NCBI GenBank assembly: GCA_963807155.1
Contig: CAWEAZ010000021.1
Span: 1 to 64,000 of the forward strand
DNA: 64,000 bases
Origin: JACCZX01 sp963807155
GTDB lineage: Bacteria; Pseudomonadota; Gammaproteobacteria; Burkholderiales; Burkholderiaceae_F
Reading direction: 5' to 3'
Positions within the stretch are counted from its first letter, which is position 1. Every line of letters begins with the position of its first letter. The position numbers and the translations under genes were made by a program. The notes beneath the pieces were generated by a model, which saw only the letters and a list, made by a program, of their open reading frames with translations, made no database searches and was not told where the DNA came from. Below are positions 46,757 through 56,385 of the stretch, piece by piece.

Positions 46757-47875
46757 TCACATCGCGGCTGTGCTCCGATCGAGTCTAGTTATCGGTGTTG
46801 CTTCAATCACTCCACCACCCAGACTAACTTCGCCTTGGTACAGAACGGCAGACTGTCCGGGGGTAACCGCCCATTGCGCCTCGCTGAACGTCAGTTCGAG
46901 GGTTCCGTTGTCTATCGAACTCACGATGCACTCAGCATCGGCTTGCCGATATCGTGTCTTAGCGGCAAGACGTGTTCCTGCCGCCGGAGAAACGCCTACC
47001 GTCCAAGTCAAGTCGCGGGCCGTCAGCCGGTTTGACATCAGCCACGGATGGTTGTGTCCCTGCACGACCCATAACGTGTTCGCGCCCATGTCCTTGCGGG
47101 CGACGAACCAGGGTTCGCCGGAGGAATCCCGCACGCCACCGACACCAACTCCCTTGCGTTGCCCTAGCGTGTAAAACGCGAGCCCGACGTGTTCGCCGAC
47201 AATCGCACCGTCTGGCGTTCGAATGGGGCCTGGCGTCATCGGCAGATACCGATTGAGAAATTCGCGAAACGGGCGCTCGCCGATAAAGCAGATGCCGGTG
47301 GAATCGCGCTTTGCGGCGTTCGGCAATCCGATGTCGTGCGCGATTTTTCTGACGTCGGTTTTTTGCAGCTCACCGATCGGAAACAGTGTGTGTGCCAGCT
47401 GCGCTTGATTGAGCCGATGCAAGAAGTAGCTTTGGTCCTTGCCGCGATCGAGTCCGCGCAGCAATTGATACCCACCGTCGGCTTCGCGGACGCGCGCGTA
47501 GTGCCCGGTCGCGATGTGTTCAGCGCCGAGCTTGATTGCATGATCGAGAAACGCCTTGAACTTGATCTCCGCGTTGCACAGCACGTCGGGGTTCGGCGTG
47601 CGGCCGGCCGAGTATTCGCGCAAAAACTCGGCGAACACGCGATCCTTGTACTCGGCTGAAAAATTGACCGCTTCCAACCCGATGCCGATGACATCGGCAG
47701 CTGCCGCTGCGTCGATCAAGTCCTGCCGCGTCGAGCAGTACTCGTCATCGTCATCGTCCTCCCAATTTTTCATGAAGAGGCCGACCACGTCGTAGCCTTG
47801 CTGCTTCAGCAGATACGCGGCCACCGATGAATCGACGCCGCCGGACATGCCGATGACGACGCGCTTGCCGCTCAT
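46757..47875 (-). CDS. mnmA: tRNA 2-thiouridine(34) synthase MnmA
   Basis: Inserts sulfur at U34 of Lys, Glu and Gln tRNAs. The 372-residue protein has the PP-loop GMSGGVDSSVAAYLL, the acceptor cysteine in PDVLCNAEIKF, and the second cysteine in STGICFIGERPFREFL, followed by GQRKGVGVGG. ATG 47875 (MSGKRVV) is the family start; the open frame runs on to 48031 over the intergenic region and pntAA. The frame is intact. Confidence 0.95.
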   Translation of the reverse strand: MSGKRVVIGMSGGVDSSVAAYLLKQQGYDVVGLFMKNWEDDDDDEYCSTRQDLIDAAAAADVIGIGLEAVNFSAEYKDRVFAEFLREYSAGRTPNPDVLCNAEIKFKAFLDHAIKLGAEHIATGHYARVREADGGYQLLRGLDRGKDQSYFLHRLNQAQLAHTLFPIGELQKTDVRKIAHDIGLPNAAKRDSTGICFIGERPFREFLNRYLPMTPGPIRTPDGAIVGEHVGLAFYTLGQRKGVGVGGVRDSSGEPWFVARKDMGANTLWVVQGHNHPWLMSNRLTARDLTWTVGVSPAAGTRLAAKTRYRQADAECIVSSIDNGTLELTFSEAQWAVTPGQSAVLYQGEVSLGGGVIEATPITRLDRSTAAM

Positions 47876-47942
47876 CGATTCGGTGCTTTCGCGTAAAGTC
47901 GCGATTCTATAAAAACAGGCGAATAGCCGGAGACAGCGCCGC

Positions 47943-49061
47943 ATGAATATCGGAGTACCGGCGGAAAGGGGAGCCGGCGAGTCCAGAGTCGCGGCGACGC
48001 CTGAGACCGTCAAGAAGCTTGTCGCTGCCAAGCATCACGTCGTCGTTGAGTCGGGCGCTGGCGCCAACGCCAGTTATCCTGATGAGGCCTATGCGGCGGC
48101 GGGTGCGTCGCTCGGCAGCGCGGCCGACGCGCTCGGGGCGCAGATGGTGCTGAAAGTTCGAACGCCGGCGGCTGCGGAACTCGTGCAAATGAAGCGCGGC
48201 GCGGCCATCGTCGGGCTGCTCGAGCCGTTCAATAACGACGGAATCGCGGCGATGAATGCCGCGGGGCTGACCGCATTCGCGCTCGAGGCCGCGCCGCGCA
48301 CGACGCGTGCGCAAAGCATGGATGTGTTGTCGTCGCAGGCCAATATCGCCGGTTACAAGGCGGTGCTGATGGCATCTTCGCTCTATGGCCGGATGATGCC
48401 GATGATGATGACGGCGGCAGGCACAGTGAAAGCAGCGCGCGTGCTGATTCTTGGCGCCGGCGTTGCGGGACTGCAAGCGATTGCAACCGCGAAGCGGCTG
48501 GGTGCGGTGGTGGAGGCGTCTGATGTGCGCCCTGCGGTCAAGGAGCAAATCGAATCGCTCGGAGCGAAATTCGTCGATGTTCCGTATGAAACCGACGAGG
48601 AGCGCGAGATCGCACAGGGTGTCGGCGGCTATGCACGCCCGATGCCGGCATCTTGGATGCAGCGGCAAGCCGCCGCGGTTGGCGAGCGCCTGAAGCAGTC
48701 GAATATCGCGATCGCGACCGCTTTGATTCCCGGCCGCAAGGCACCGATCCTGATCACCGAAGAGATGGTCAAGACGATGCAACCCGGTTCGGTGATCGTT
48801 GACATGGCGGTTGAGCAGGGTGGCAATTGCGCGCTGTCGGAGCTCGGCAAGACGGTGACCAAGCACGGCGTCCACATCATCGGACAGCCGAACCTCGCGG
48901 CGACGGTTGCTACCGATTCGTCGGCGCTGTACGCGCGCAACGTGCTCGATTTCTTGAAGCTGGTGGTCGACAAGGAAGGCAATTTCGTCGTGCCCGCCGA
49001 CGATGACATCGTCGCGGCGTGTCTGCTGTGCATGAATGGCGAAATAAAGCGCAAGAACTAG
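47943..49061 (+). CDS. pntAA: NAD(P) transhydrogenase subunit alpha, part 1
   Basis: The soluble NAD(H)-binding domain I of the proton-pumping transhydrogenase. The 372-residue protein starts MNIGVPAERGAGESRVAATPE, with the NAD loop VLILGAGVAGLQAIATAKRLGA and VDMAVEQGGNCALSE. The alpha subunit is split into two polypeptides (domain I here, membrane part next), as in Rhodospirillum. Divergent from mnmA with a 67-base gap. Confidence 0.94.
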   Translation: MNIGVPAERGAGESRVAATPETVKKLVAAKHHVVVESGAGANASYPDEAYAAAGASLGSAADALGAQMVLKVRTPAAAELVQMKRGAAIVGLLEPFNNDGIAAMNAAGLTAFALEAAPRTTRAQSMDVLSSQANIAGYKAVLMASSLYGRMMPMMMTAAGTVKAARVLILGAGVAGLQAIATAKRLGAVVEASDVRPAVKEQIESLGAKFVDVPYETDEEREIAQGVGGYARPMPASWMQRQAAAVGERLKQSNIAIATALIPGRKAPILITEEMVKTMQPGSVIVDMAVEQGGNCALSELGKTVTKHGVHIIGQPNLAATVATDSSALYARNVLDFLKLVVDKEGNFVVPADDDIVAACLLCMNGEIKRKN

Positions 49062-49072
49062 GGGAAGCCGGG

Positions 49073-49369
49073 ATGGAAACGGTAGGGCCGATCGTCATCA
49101 ATCTGATCATCTTCGTGCTGGCGATCTACGTCGGCTATCACGTCGTATGGAACGTCACGCCGGCACTTCACACGCCGTTGATGAGTGTGACCAATGCGAT
49201 CTCCGCCATCATCATCGTCGGCGCCATGCTCGCGGCGGCGCTCACTGAAACGGTGTTGGGCAAAACGATGGGTGTGCTGGCCGTTGCGCTGGCGGCCGTC
49301 AATGTGTTCGGCGGATTCCTGGTGACGCGGCGCATGCTCGAGATGTTCAGGAAGAAGGAGCGCAAGTGA
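49073..49369 (+). CDS. pntAB: NAD(P) transhydrogenase subunit alpha, part 2
   Basis: A 98-residue membrane protein with three to four helices (IVINLIIFVLAIYVGYHV, AIIIVGAMLAAAL, MGVLAVALAAVNVFGGFLVT), the membrane part of the alpha subunit. ATG 49073 is chosen by homology (METVGPIV). Its stop overlaps the pntB GTG start by four bases. Confidence 0.93.
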   Translation: METVGPIVINLIIFVLAIYVGYHVVWNVTPALHTPLMSVTNAISAIIIVGAMLAAALTETVLGKTMGVLAVALAAVNVFGGFLVTRRMLEMFRKKERK

Positions 49370-50796
49370 CGCTCACCATCAACGTCGTTGTCCTGCTTTA
49401 CCTCGTCGCGTCGATCTTTTTTATTCAGGCGCTGAAGGGTCTGTCGCATCCGACGACGTCGCGGCGCGGCAATGCATTCGGCATGGCCGGCATGGCGATC
49501 GCGATCGCAACCACCACTGCGCTGATCTACAAGGTTGCACCGCAGGTCGCAACGACCGGCATGGGCTGGGTTCTTGGCGCACTGCTGGTCGGTGGCACGG
49601 CCGGCACTCTGATGGCGAACAAGGTCGAAATGACCAAGATGCCTGAGCTGGTGGCGTTCATGCACTCGATGATCGGCCTGGCTGCCGTGTTCATCGCAGT
49701 CGCAGCGGTGGCGGAGCCGTGGGCGTTCCGTATCGCTGAACGCGGCGGCGCGATTCCTACCGGCAACCGCATCGAACTTGTTATCGGCGCGTTCGTCGGT
49801 GCGATCACGTTCTCCGGATCCGTGATCGCTTTCGGCAAGCTATCAGGCAAGTACAAATTCAGATTGTTCAAGGGTGCGCCGGTGGTTTTCACAGGTCAGC
49901 ACATGCTGAATCTCGCGCTTGCGATCGCGATGTTTGCGTTCGGCGCGTGGTTCGCGATGTCGCAGGAGTGGTTTGCATTCTGGGCGATGCTTGCCATTGC
50001 ATTCGTCCTCGGTGTACTGATCATCATTCCGATCGGCGGCGCCGATATGCCGGTGGTGGTGTCAATGCTGAACAGCTATTCCGGCTGGGCCGCGGCAGGC
50101 ATTGGGTTTTCGCTGAACAACTTCATGCTGATCATTGCCGGGTCGCTGGTCGGATCGAGCGGTGCGATCCTGTCGTACATCATGTGCAAGGCGATGAACC
50201 GCTCATTTTTCAACGTGATTCTCGGCGGCTTCGGCGGTGAAGTCGCCGCCGCGGCGGGAGGGACCGAGCAGCGGCCCGTTCGCTCGGGCTCGCCTGACGA
50301 CGCGGCGTTCTTGATGGACAACGCCGAGACAGTGATCATCGTGCCGGGTTATGGCCTGGCGGTCGCGCGCGCGCAGCATCCGCTGAAGGAACTCGCGGAC
50401 AAGTTGATCGCCAAGGGTGTGAAGGTGAAGTACGCGATTCATCCGGTTGCCGGCCGCATGCCGGGCCACATGAATGTGCTGCTCGCCGAGGCCGAGGTGC
50501 CGTACGACCAGGTGTTCGAGATGGAAGACATCAACGGCGAGTTTGGCGAAGCCGATGTCGCGCTGATTCTCGGCGCCAACGATGTCGTCAACCCGGCTGC
50601 GAAGGATCCAAAGTCCGCGATCGCCGGCATGCCGATTCTGGAGGCGTACAAGGCAAAGCAGGTGATCGTTAACAAGCGCTCGATGGCCAGTGGCTACGCC
50701 GGTCTTGATAACGAATTGTTCTATATGCCGAAGACGATGATGGTGTTCGGGGATGCGAAGAAGGTAGTGGAAGAGATGGGGAAAGCGGTAGGCTGA
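49366..50796 (+). CDS. pntB: NAD(P) transhydrogenase subunit beta
   Basis: A 476-residue protein with about eight helices forming the proton path, then the NADP(H)-binding domain III: IIVPGYGLAVARAQHPLKEL, IHPVAGRMPGHMNVLLAEA, EDINGEFGEADVALILGANDVVNPAA and KRSMASGYAGLDNELFY. It uses the proton gradient to make NADPH. GTG start, coupled to pntAB. Confidence 0.96.
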   Translation: MTLTINVVVLLYLVASIFFIQALKGLSHPTTSRRGNAFGMAGMAIAIATTTALIYKVAPQVATTGMGWVLGALLVGGTAGTLMANKVEMTKMPELVAFMHSMIGLAAVFIAVAAVAEPWAFRIAERGGAIPTGNRIELVIGAFVGAITFSGSVIAFGKLSGKYKFRLFKGAPVVFTGQHMLNLALAIAMFAFGAWFAMSQEWFAFWAMLAIAFVLGVLIIIPIGGADMPVVVSMLNSYSGWAAAGIGFSLNNFMLIIAGSLVGSSGAILSYIMCKAMNRSFFNVILGGFGGEVAAAAGGTEQRPVRSGSPDDAAFLMDNAETVIIVPGYGLAVARAQHPLKELADKLIAKGVKVKYAIHPVAGRMPGHMNVLLAEAEVPYDQVFEMEDINGEFGEADVALILGANDVVNPAAKDPKSAIAGMPILEAYKAKQVIVNKRSMASGYAGLDNELFYMPKTMMVFGDAKKVVEEMGKAVG

Positions 50797-50824
50797 ATCT
50801 GATCAGCCCACCGCTAGCTTGGAG

Positions 50825-51271
50825 CTACTTGGTCAGTTGACCCCGGATTTCGCCGCCGGGATTCTTGGCGGTATGCAGGTTGACGTAAAGGCGGCCTGCC
50901 GTGAGGTCCGCTACCTGAGCTGCGGTCAATGTGGCCTTGCCTTTGATCGGGCTCGATAGGTCACCGGTAAATGGAATCAACACCCCGGCATTCGTGCCTG
51001 CGGGCGCCGGCCCGTGAATGTGACCGGCCGTCACCGGGCCGCTTAATCCGGAATAGGCCACGCTCCACGTCAATACATTGGTCGACTTATCAAATGTCGT
51101 TTCGACCGTACCGGATCCACCGGTCGTCACCGCGGGAACTTCCTGTGCGCCAGTGAGCGAATTTTTCATGCTCACCGTGTCCCCCGTCATCGACGACCAC
51201 CAGCCACAACCTGCAAGCGTCATGGCCGCGGCGACAAGCGTGCTCTGCATCACGGTGCGATAAGAAATCAT
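50825..51271 (-). CDS. CHRD-domain lipoprotein
   Basis: A 148-residue protein with lipobox LAGC (MTLAGCGWWSS) after a short signal and one CHRD domain: SLTGAQEVPAV, GTVETTFDKSTNVLTWSVAYSGL, AGHIHGPAPAG and LYVNLHTAKNPGGEIRGQL. CHRD domains occur in chordin and in many bacterial surface proteins with unknown roles. It should be anchored in a cell membrane facing the periplasm. Single gene. Confidence 0.9.
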   Translation of the reverse strand: MISYRTVMQSTLVAAAMTLAGCGWWSSMTGDTVSMKNSLTGAQEVPAVTTGGSGTVETTFDKSTNVLTWSVAYSGLSGPVTAGHIHGPAPAGTNAGVLIPFTGDLSSPIKGKATLTAAQVADLTAGRLYVNLHTAKNPGGEIRGQLTK

Positions 51272-51358
51272 TGCGCCTCCTTGTTATTGACGGGCTGCCG
51301 AGCGGCCGCCGACGCGGGCAAGCATAGTCCGTCCCGCATTAGAACGACAATGCTACCG

Positions 51359-52826
51359 CTAACTCCAGCTAAGCAGATTCAGGAATTCGCGGCGAGTCTT
51401 CGGTCCGTACGTGACGAACGCCGGATCAGGTTGCTCGCGATACTCCCGCCTTTGTTGCGCCACTTTGTCCTGGCGTACGTGCTTCTTGACGATCTCAGGC
51501 GCCACCGGATAGATCTTCAGCGCATTGGTGCCGAAAATCTTTGCGCGTAGCGCGGGCGTGATTTCCGCATAGCCGTGTTTGTCGCGCAGACGCGGGTGCG
51601 ATCTGGAACGTGCGGAACGCCTGGATCTGATCCTGCGGCGAGCCGTACCAGATTGAATCGGTGCCCCACAGCACGTTGTTCTCGCCACAGTACTTAACGA
51701 GCTTCCCTATCGTGTGCGCGGCAGTGTCCGGGTCGCGCATCGCGAGGCGCCAGGTGGAACCGAGCTCGGGATACACGTTCGATCCGGGCTTGATGCCGTT
51801 GTCCAGCAGGCTGGTCACCAGCGCGTCAATGCCATCGGTACGCTTCGGGTCATACGCACCTTCTGCCTTGTTTGCGACGAATCCCGAGTGATAGATCAGG
51901 AAGTTGACGTCGGGATAACGCTTCGCCACACGGCCTATGTCGACGCACGTCGAGTGCTCGTAAGACTTCGGACCAAAGGCGAGACCTTTGTGAATTGCGA
52001 TGTTGCGGACGCCGAGCTTGCGCGCTTTTTCGATCAAGCGAATGCCAGCGTCGTCGTCCATGAAGAATCCGCCCGTGTCACCGGGCCCCCACTGCGTGTA
52101 CGTCTTCCACGCCGAGATCTTGTGGCGGGACGCGAGCTCGTCCATAGCTTCCAGATCACCCGGCTGATTCGGATTGACGCGCCCGTGAACCAGCAAGCGA
52201 TGCGTGCCGTTCAGCTGCTCGACGATGCGCGCAGTCGCCGCGGCTTCCTCGATCGTCAACGGTTCGCCTTCGCGAGTTGACGGCACGAACGACAGCACCA
52301 TCAAGTCGGTATCCGAATCCATGAAGACATCTTTGACGAACTGGTCCGGCCCGATACAGCGCAGATAGTCGAACTCGCCAGGTCCTTTGTGCGGCTCGCA
52401 GCGCGCCGACGAGGCAAAGCCCTGCATTGGCTTCGCGCCGGGCGGCAAGCGCTTCAACCATGCGCCGGTCGGATTAACAAAGTGGCCTTGCACGTCGAAA
52501 ATGAATTCGGTGCCGTCGACCGAAGAGCGTGCAAGCTGCATATCGAGCGCGGCTTCCCGCTCGATCTGATAGAACCCACCGCGTGCGCCGTTCGATGCGT
52601 AGGCATCGTTCATCGCCAGCAGCGATGAAGCGGCTCCGCACGCGGAAACCAGAAAGCTCCGGCGATCGATCCCAAGCCGCTTCGCATTCGCCGTGGCCGA
52701 TTCCATTGCCAGCGCGCGGGCGTGGTGATGCGCCGGTGCCAGCGGGATCGGGGCGTACTCGCCATTGGTCGCCGTATCGAGCTTGATCGGCAGCCGCATT
52801 CCTTCGGGGTCGTTTTCAAACCGCAT
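51359..52826 (-). CDS. Amidohydrolase (amidohydrolase_2, TIM-barrel) with Tat-like leader; frame-broken
   Basis: About 489 residues. The double arginine in GIDRRSFLVSACGAASSLLAM is a twin-arginine-type leader preceded by an unusually long 55-residue N-region. Barrel motifs are EFIFDVQGHFVNPTGAW (the first metal histidine region), VRNIAIHKGLAFGP, NFLIYHSGF and NNVLWGTDSIWYG (C-terminal Asp). A break near 51600 puts the tail YAEITPALRAKIFGTNALKIY in another frame. ATG 52826 has GGAGG five bases upstream. Substrate unknown. Confidence 0.8.
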
Positions 52827-52913
52827 ATGAGCCTCCGCCAAAAACGTAACGCGATTATGAAGCGAATTGTGCAGAGATCAGGGACGAGGCGCAGCGGCGG
52901 CATAATCCTGCGC

Positions 52914-54290
52914 ATGAAACGGCTGCCGTTGTCACTGGTGTCTTTGCGCGAGCTGGTGATCAGCGCCGGCCCGTTCGTACTGCTGACGCTGGTGCTGCTG
53001 TGGCTTGCCTATCTCATTCTCGATCCGACGCCGCCACGCACGGTCGTACTGGCCACCGGCGCCGAGCAGGGCGCGTATGCGGAGTTCGGCAAGCGCTACG
53101 CGGCCGAGCTCGCCCGACACGGCATCAAGGTCGAGCTGCGCACGACGGCGGGCGCTGCTGAAAACCGCAGGCTGTTGCGCGATCCCAACTCGGGCGTCGA
53201 CATCGCGTTCATGCAAAGCGGTGCTGGTGATGCGATTTACGCCGTGGATGAGGACAAGAGCGGACGGCCACTGTTCTCACTGGGCAATTTGTTCGTGGAA
53301 CCCGTGTGGCTGTTCTATCGCACCGAAGCTGCTCAACGCACGGTGTCAGATGACACGCTCGATCGGCTGCAGCAGATTGTCCCGTTGAGCTTGAACATGG
53401 GCGAGCCTGGCAGTGGTGCTGCCAATTTGATCGACAAATTGCTGCGCGCGAACAGGATTGATCCAGCGCAGATGAAGTTGCAGCGGCTGCCACCGACTCC
53501 CGCGGTGGTGGCGCTGCTGGGTGGCGAGCTCGATGCGCTCACGTTCGTATCGGCCCCCGAGTCGGCGTTCGTACGCATGCTGTTGCAGACGCCTGGCATC
53601 CGACTGCTCGAGTTTCCGCAAGCTGAAGCGTATGCGCGGCGCTTCGAATTTCTCAGGAGCGTCACAATGCCGCGCGGCACCGTCGATCTGGCGCAGGACG
53701 TTCCACCAGCAGACGTTCGCCTCGTAGCAGCGACCGCCAGCCTAGTGACAACCGATCGCTTTCATCCGGCGCTGATTCAATTGTTTGTTCAAGCAGCCCA
53801 GCGCATCCATGGTGAGAGTTCCTGGTTCGGTCCGGCCGGAGAATTTCCCAACGGGGGTGCAAATGAGTTTCCGCTTGCCGCGGAAGCGGCGAGGTTTTAT
53901 CGGGACGGGCCGCCGTTCTTGCAGCGCTACCTGCCGTTTTGGATGGCGAACCTGATTGATCGCATGTGGGTGGTGCTGGCATCGATCATCGTCATACTGA
54001 TTCCGCTGTCTCGAATCGTGCCGCCAATGTACGAATTTCGAATTCGGTCGCGCGTGTTTCGCTGGTATCGGCAGTTACGCGAAATCGAGGAGGCCGCAAA
54101 CGCAACCAATGTGATGCCTGCCGAATTGCTGCCTCGGCTCGACCAGCTCGAGCATCGCGTCGAGCAGATCAGCGTTCCGTTGTCGTATGCCGATGAGCTG
54201 TATGCACTCCGCGCCCATATCGACATGGTGCGCAAGAAGCTGCAGGCAATGCTTGTCGAACCGCTGCCGCTTCCTGAAACGGTGATATGA
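52914..54290 (+). CDS. TAXI-family (TRAP-type) solute receptor with two membrane anchors
   Basis: A 458-residue protein. A first membrane helix (PFVLLTLVLLWLAYLIL) is followed by a TAXI ligand domain: LATGAEQGAYAEFGKRYA, GAAENRRLLRDPNSGVDIAFMQSG and LNMGEPGSGAANLIDKLL. A second helix (WVVLASIIVILIPLSRIV) and a charged coiled-coil-like tail (EIEEAANATNVMPAELLPRLDQLEHRVE) complete it. Classic TAXI receptors are free periplasmic proteins working with DctQM; no DctQM genes are here, so a sensor or orphan receptor is possible. The start is ATG 52914. It ends four bases before the amidase. Confidence 0.85.
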   Translation: MKRLPLSLVSLRELVISAGPFVLLTLVLLWLAYLILDPTPPRTVVLATGAEQGAYAEFGKRYAAELARHGIKVELRTTAGAAENRRLLRDPNSGVDIAFMQSGAGDAIYAVDEDKSGRPLFSLGNLFVEPVWLFYRTEAAQRTVSDDTLDRLQQIVPLSLNMGEPGSGAANLIDKLLRANRIDPAQMKLQRLPPTPAVVALLGGELDALTFVSAPESAFVRMLLQTPGIRLLEFPQAEAYARRFEFLRSVTMPRGTVDLAQDVPPADVRLVAATASLVTTDRFHPALIQLFVQAAQRIHGESSWFGPAGEFPNGGANEFPLAAEAARFYRDGPPFLQRYLPFWMANLIDRMWVVLASIIVILIPLSRIVPPMYEFRIRSRVFRWYRQLREIEEAANATNVMPAELLPRLDQLEHRVEQISVPLSYADELYALRAHIDMVRKKLQAMLVEPLPLPETVI

Positions 54291-54294
54291 AACG

Positions 54295-55867
54295 ATGTTG
54301 CGGCGTCAGTTTCTTGTGACGACGGGCGCTGGAGCTCTTACCGTGGCTACTGCATCGTCCCGCGCCGCTGATCCGTTTGCCTACGGTGAGATCACGATCG
54401 CTCAAGTGCAGCAGCAAATGGCGTCGGGCAGGCTTTCTGCCCGCGCTCTAGTCGTCGCATATCAGCAGCGCATCAAGACAATCGACCGCGCTGGCCCGAA
54501 GCTGAATTCGGTGATTGAGATGAACCCGGACGCGCTGAAGATCGCCGGCGAGTTGGACCGCGAGCGCAAAGCTGGCCATGCGCGCGGACCGCTGCATGGG
54601 GTGCCGATCCTGCTGAAAGACAACATCGCCACCGCTGACCGGATGCAGACCACGGCCGGATCGCTCGCTTTAGTGGGTGCAAAGTCGCCGCGCGATGCAG
54701 CGCTTGTCGCCCGGTTGCGTGCCGCTGGCGCAATTATTCTTGGCAAGACGAATCTGAGCGAATGGGCGAACTTCCGCTCGACACGCTCGACCAGCGGGTG
54801 GAGCGGCCGTGGCGGGTTGACGCGTAATCCTTATGCGCTCGATCGCAACACCAGTGGCTCAAGCTCGGGCAGTGGCGCGGCAGTGGCAGCCAATCTGGCG
54901 GTCGCCGCGATCGGCACCGAAACCGATGGCTCGATCGTCTCGCCTGCGTCGCGCAACGGCTTGGTAGGAGTGAAGCCTACGGTTGGCCTGGTCAGTCGCG
55001 ACGGTATCGTGCCGATCGCGCACTCGATGGATACCGCCGGTCCAATGACGCGCACGGTGGCTGACGCGGCGGCAGTACTCGCCGTCATCGCCGGCTCGGA
55101 TGCGCGCGACGTCGCCACGACCGACGCAAAAGTGCCTATCGCCTTTTCGCTGAATGACGATGGATTGCGTGGCGCACGTATCGGGGTGGCGCGTGGCTAT
55201 GTCGTCGGCTAACGACCGCGTGCGGCAGATTTTTGATGACGCGCTACGGACGATGAAGTCGCGCGGCGCTGAAATCATCGATCCGATCAGCTTGCCGCCA
55301 CGCGCGAGCTACGGCGACGCCGAGTTCGAGGTGCTATTGCATGAGTTCAAGGCCGGACTGAACACGTATCTCGCTGAGTTTGCGGTGGGGGCGCCGATCA
55401 AGAACCTCGCCGAGTTGATCGAGTTCAACGAGCGGCACCGCGCACAAGAGATGCCGCATTTCGGGCAGGAGCTACTCACGATGGCCGAGTCGCGTGGGGG
55501 ACTCGACAGCGCGGTATATCGCGACGCCCTGACAAAGGCGAGAAGGGCCACACGAGAGGACGGGATCGACAAGGCGGTATCGGAGCATCAGCTAGACGCT
55601 TTGATTGCCCCAAGCGGCGGACCGGCCTGGTTGACCGACCTGATCAATGGGGACTACTCAACGGGGGGCTTCTCGTCGATGGCGGCCATCGCCGGATACC
55701 CGCACATCACCGTGCCAATGGGTGCGATCGGCGGCCTCCCTGTGGGACTTTCGATTGTTGGACCGGCATGGAGCGAATCGACGCTGCTCAAGTTGGCGCA
55801 TGCGTATGAGCACGCAACGATGCATCGCAGGCCACCGTCGTTTGCGCGCAGCGCACGTACCGCGTAA
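54295..55867 (+). CDS. Amidase-signature-family amidase with export signal; frame-broken
   Basis: About 523 residues. MLRRQFLVTTGAGALTVATASSRAADP resembles a Tat/Sec leader. The catalytic lysine is in PILLKDNIATA, the cis-serine in NTSGSSSGSGAAVAANLA and the nucleophile in GTETDGSIVSPAS, so the Ser-Ser-Lys triad is complete. A frame break near 55195 (GVARGY) separates the 54295-55212 and 55154-55867 frames; motifs such as IAGYPHITVPMG lie in the second. Probably cotranscribed with the TAXI protein gene. Confidence 0.87.
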
Positions 55868-55887
55868 CACTCGCTGGCGCGCGACTG

Positions 55888-56379
55888 CTATCTCAGGTCA
55901 GCTCGTTGGCGAATCGCTTCTATTCGCTTGCGATTGGCTCCAAAGTCTTTGCGGCCAAGTCGCGACGCCGAGCGCACGTGGATAACGTGCGCGGCGGGAT
56001 CAAGCAAGAATTCAGCGTCGTCGACAAATCGCAGCCAGCGCGTCTCGAACTGCACCGATAGATACTCCGGACTGTTCTCGACGATGTGCGCACCGGGCCA
56101 GTTCGCCAACACTTCGCGCAATCGATTCATCGCAAGGGCGGAGTCCTGCGTGAACGCGAGCGGGTCGATTTTGGCGTATTGGACAGCGTATTCGGCCTCA
56201 GGCCATAGCGCGGCTTGACTGCTAACACTGTTCGGCGTGCGCGACGGTGGTTTCAGCTTGCCTTCGCGCAACCCCGGCTCAGTCGGCGGACGACCTTTGA
56301 ACAATCCGAATTGACCGGCCGCGAGCAAGAGCAGGGGCAGGACGACCACGATGAAGGCGAGAATCGCAAGCGTGCGCAT
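55888..56379 (-). CDS. DUF1499 family membrane-anchored protein
   Basis: A 163-residue protein with one N-terminal helix (LAILAFIVVVLPLLLLAAG) and a DUF1499 domain: RTPNSVSSQAALWPEAEY, GAHIVENSPEYLSVQFETRWLRFVDDAEF and VIHVRSASRLGRKDFGANRKRIEAIR. The function is unknown. It lies six bases after the FAD oxidoreductase and is the last gene of the nine-gene minus-strand cluster. Confidence 0.87.
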   Translation of the reverse strand: MRTLAILAFIVVVLPLLLLAAGQFGLFKGRPPTEPGLREGKLKPPSRTPNSVSSQAALWPEAEYAVQYAKIDPLAFTQDSALAMNRLREVLANWPGAHIVENSPEYLSVQFETRWLRFVDDAEFLLDPAAHVIHVRSASRLGRKDFGANRKRIEAIRQRADLR

Positions 56380-56385
56380 GGCTTT

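Noticed and set aside
47907..48875. 322-codon minus-strand open frame
   Set aside because: Opposite pntAA, His/Arg-rich composition and no conserved motif.
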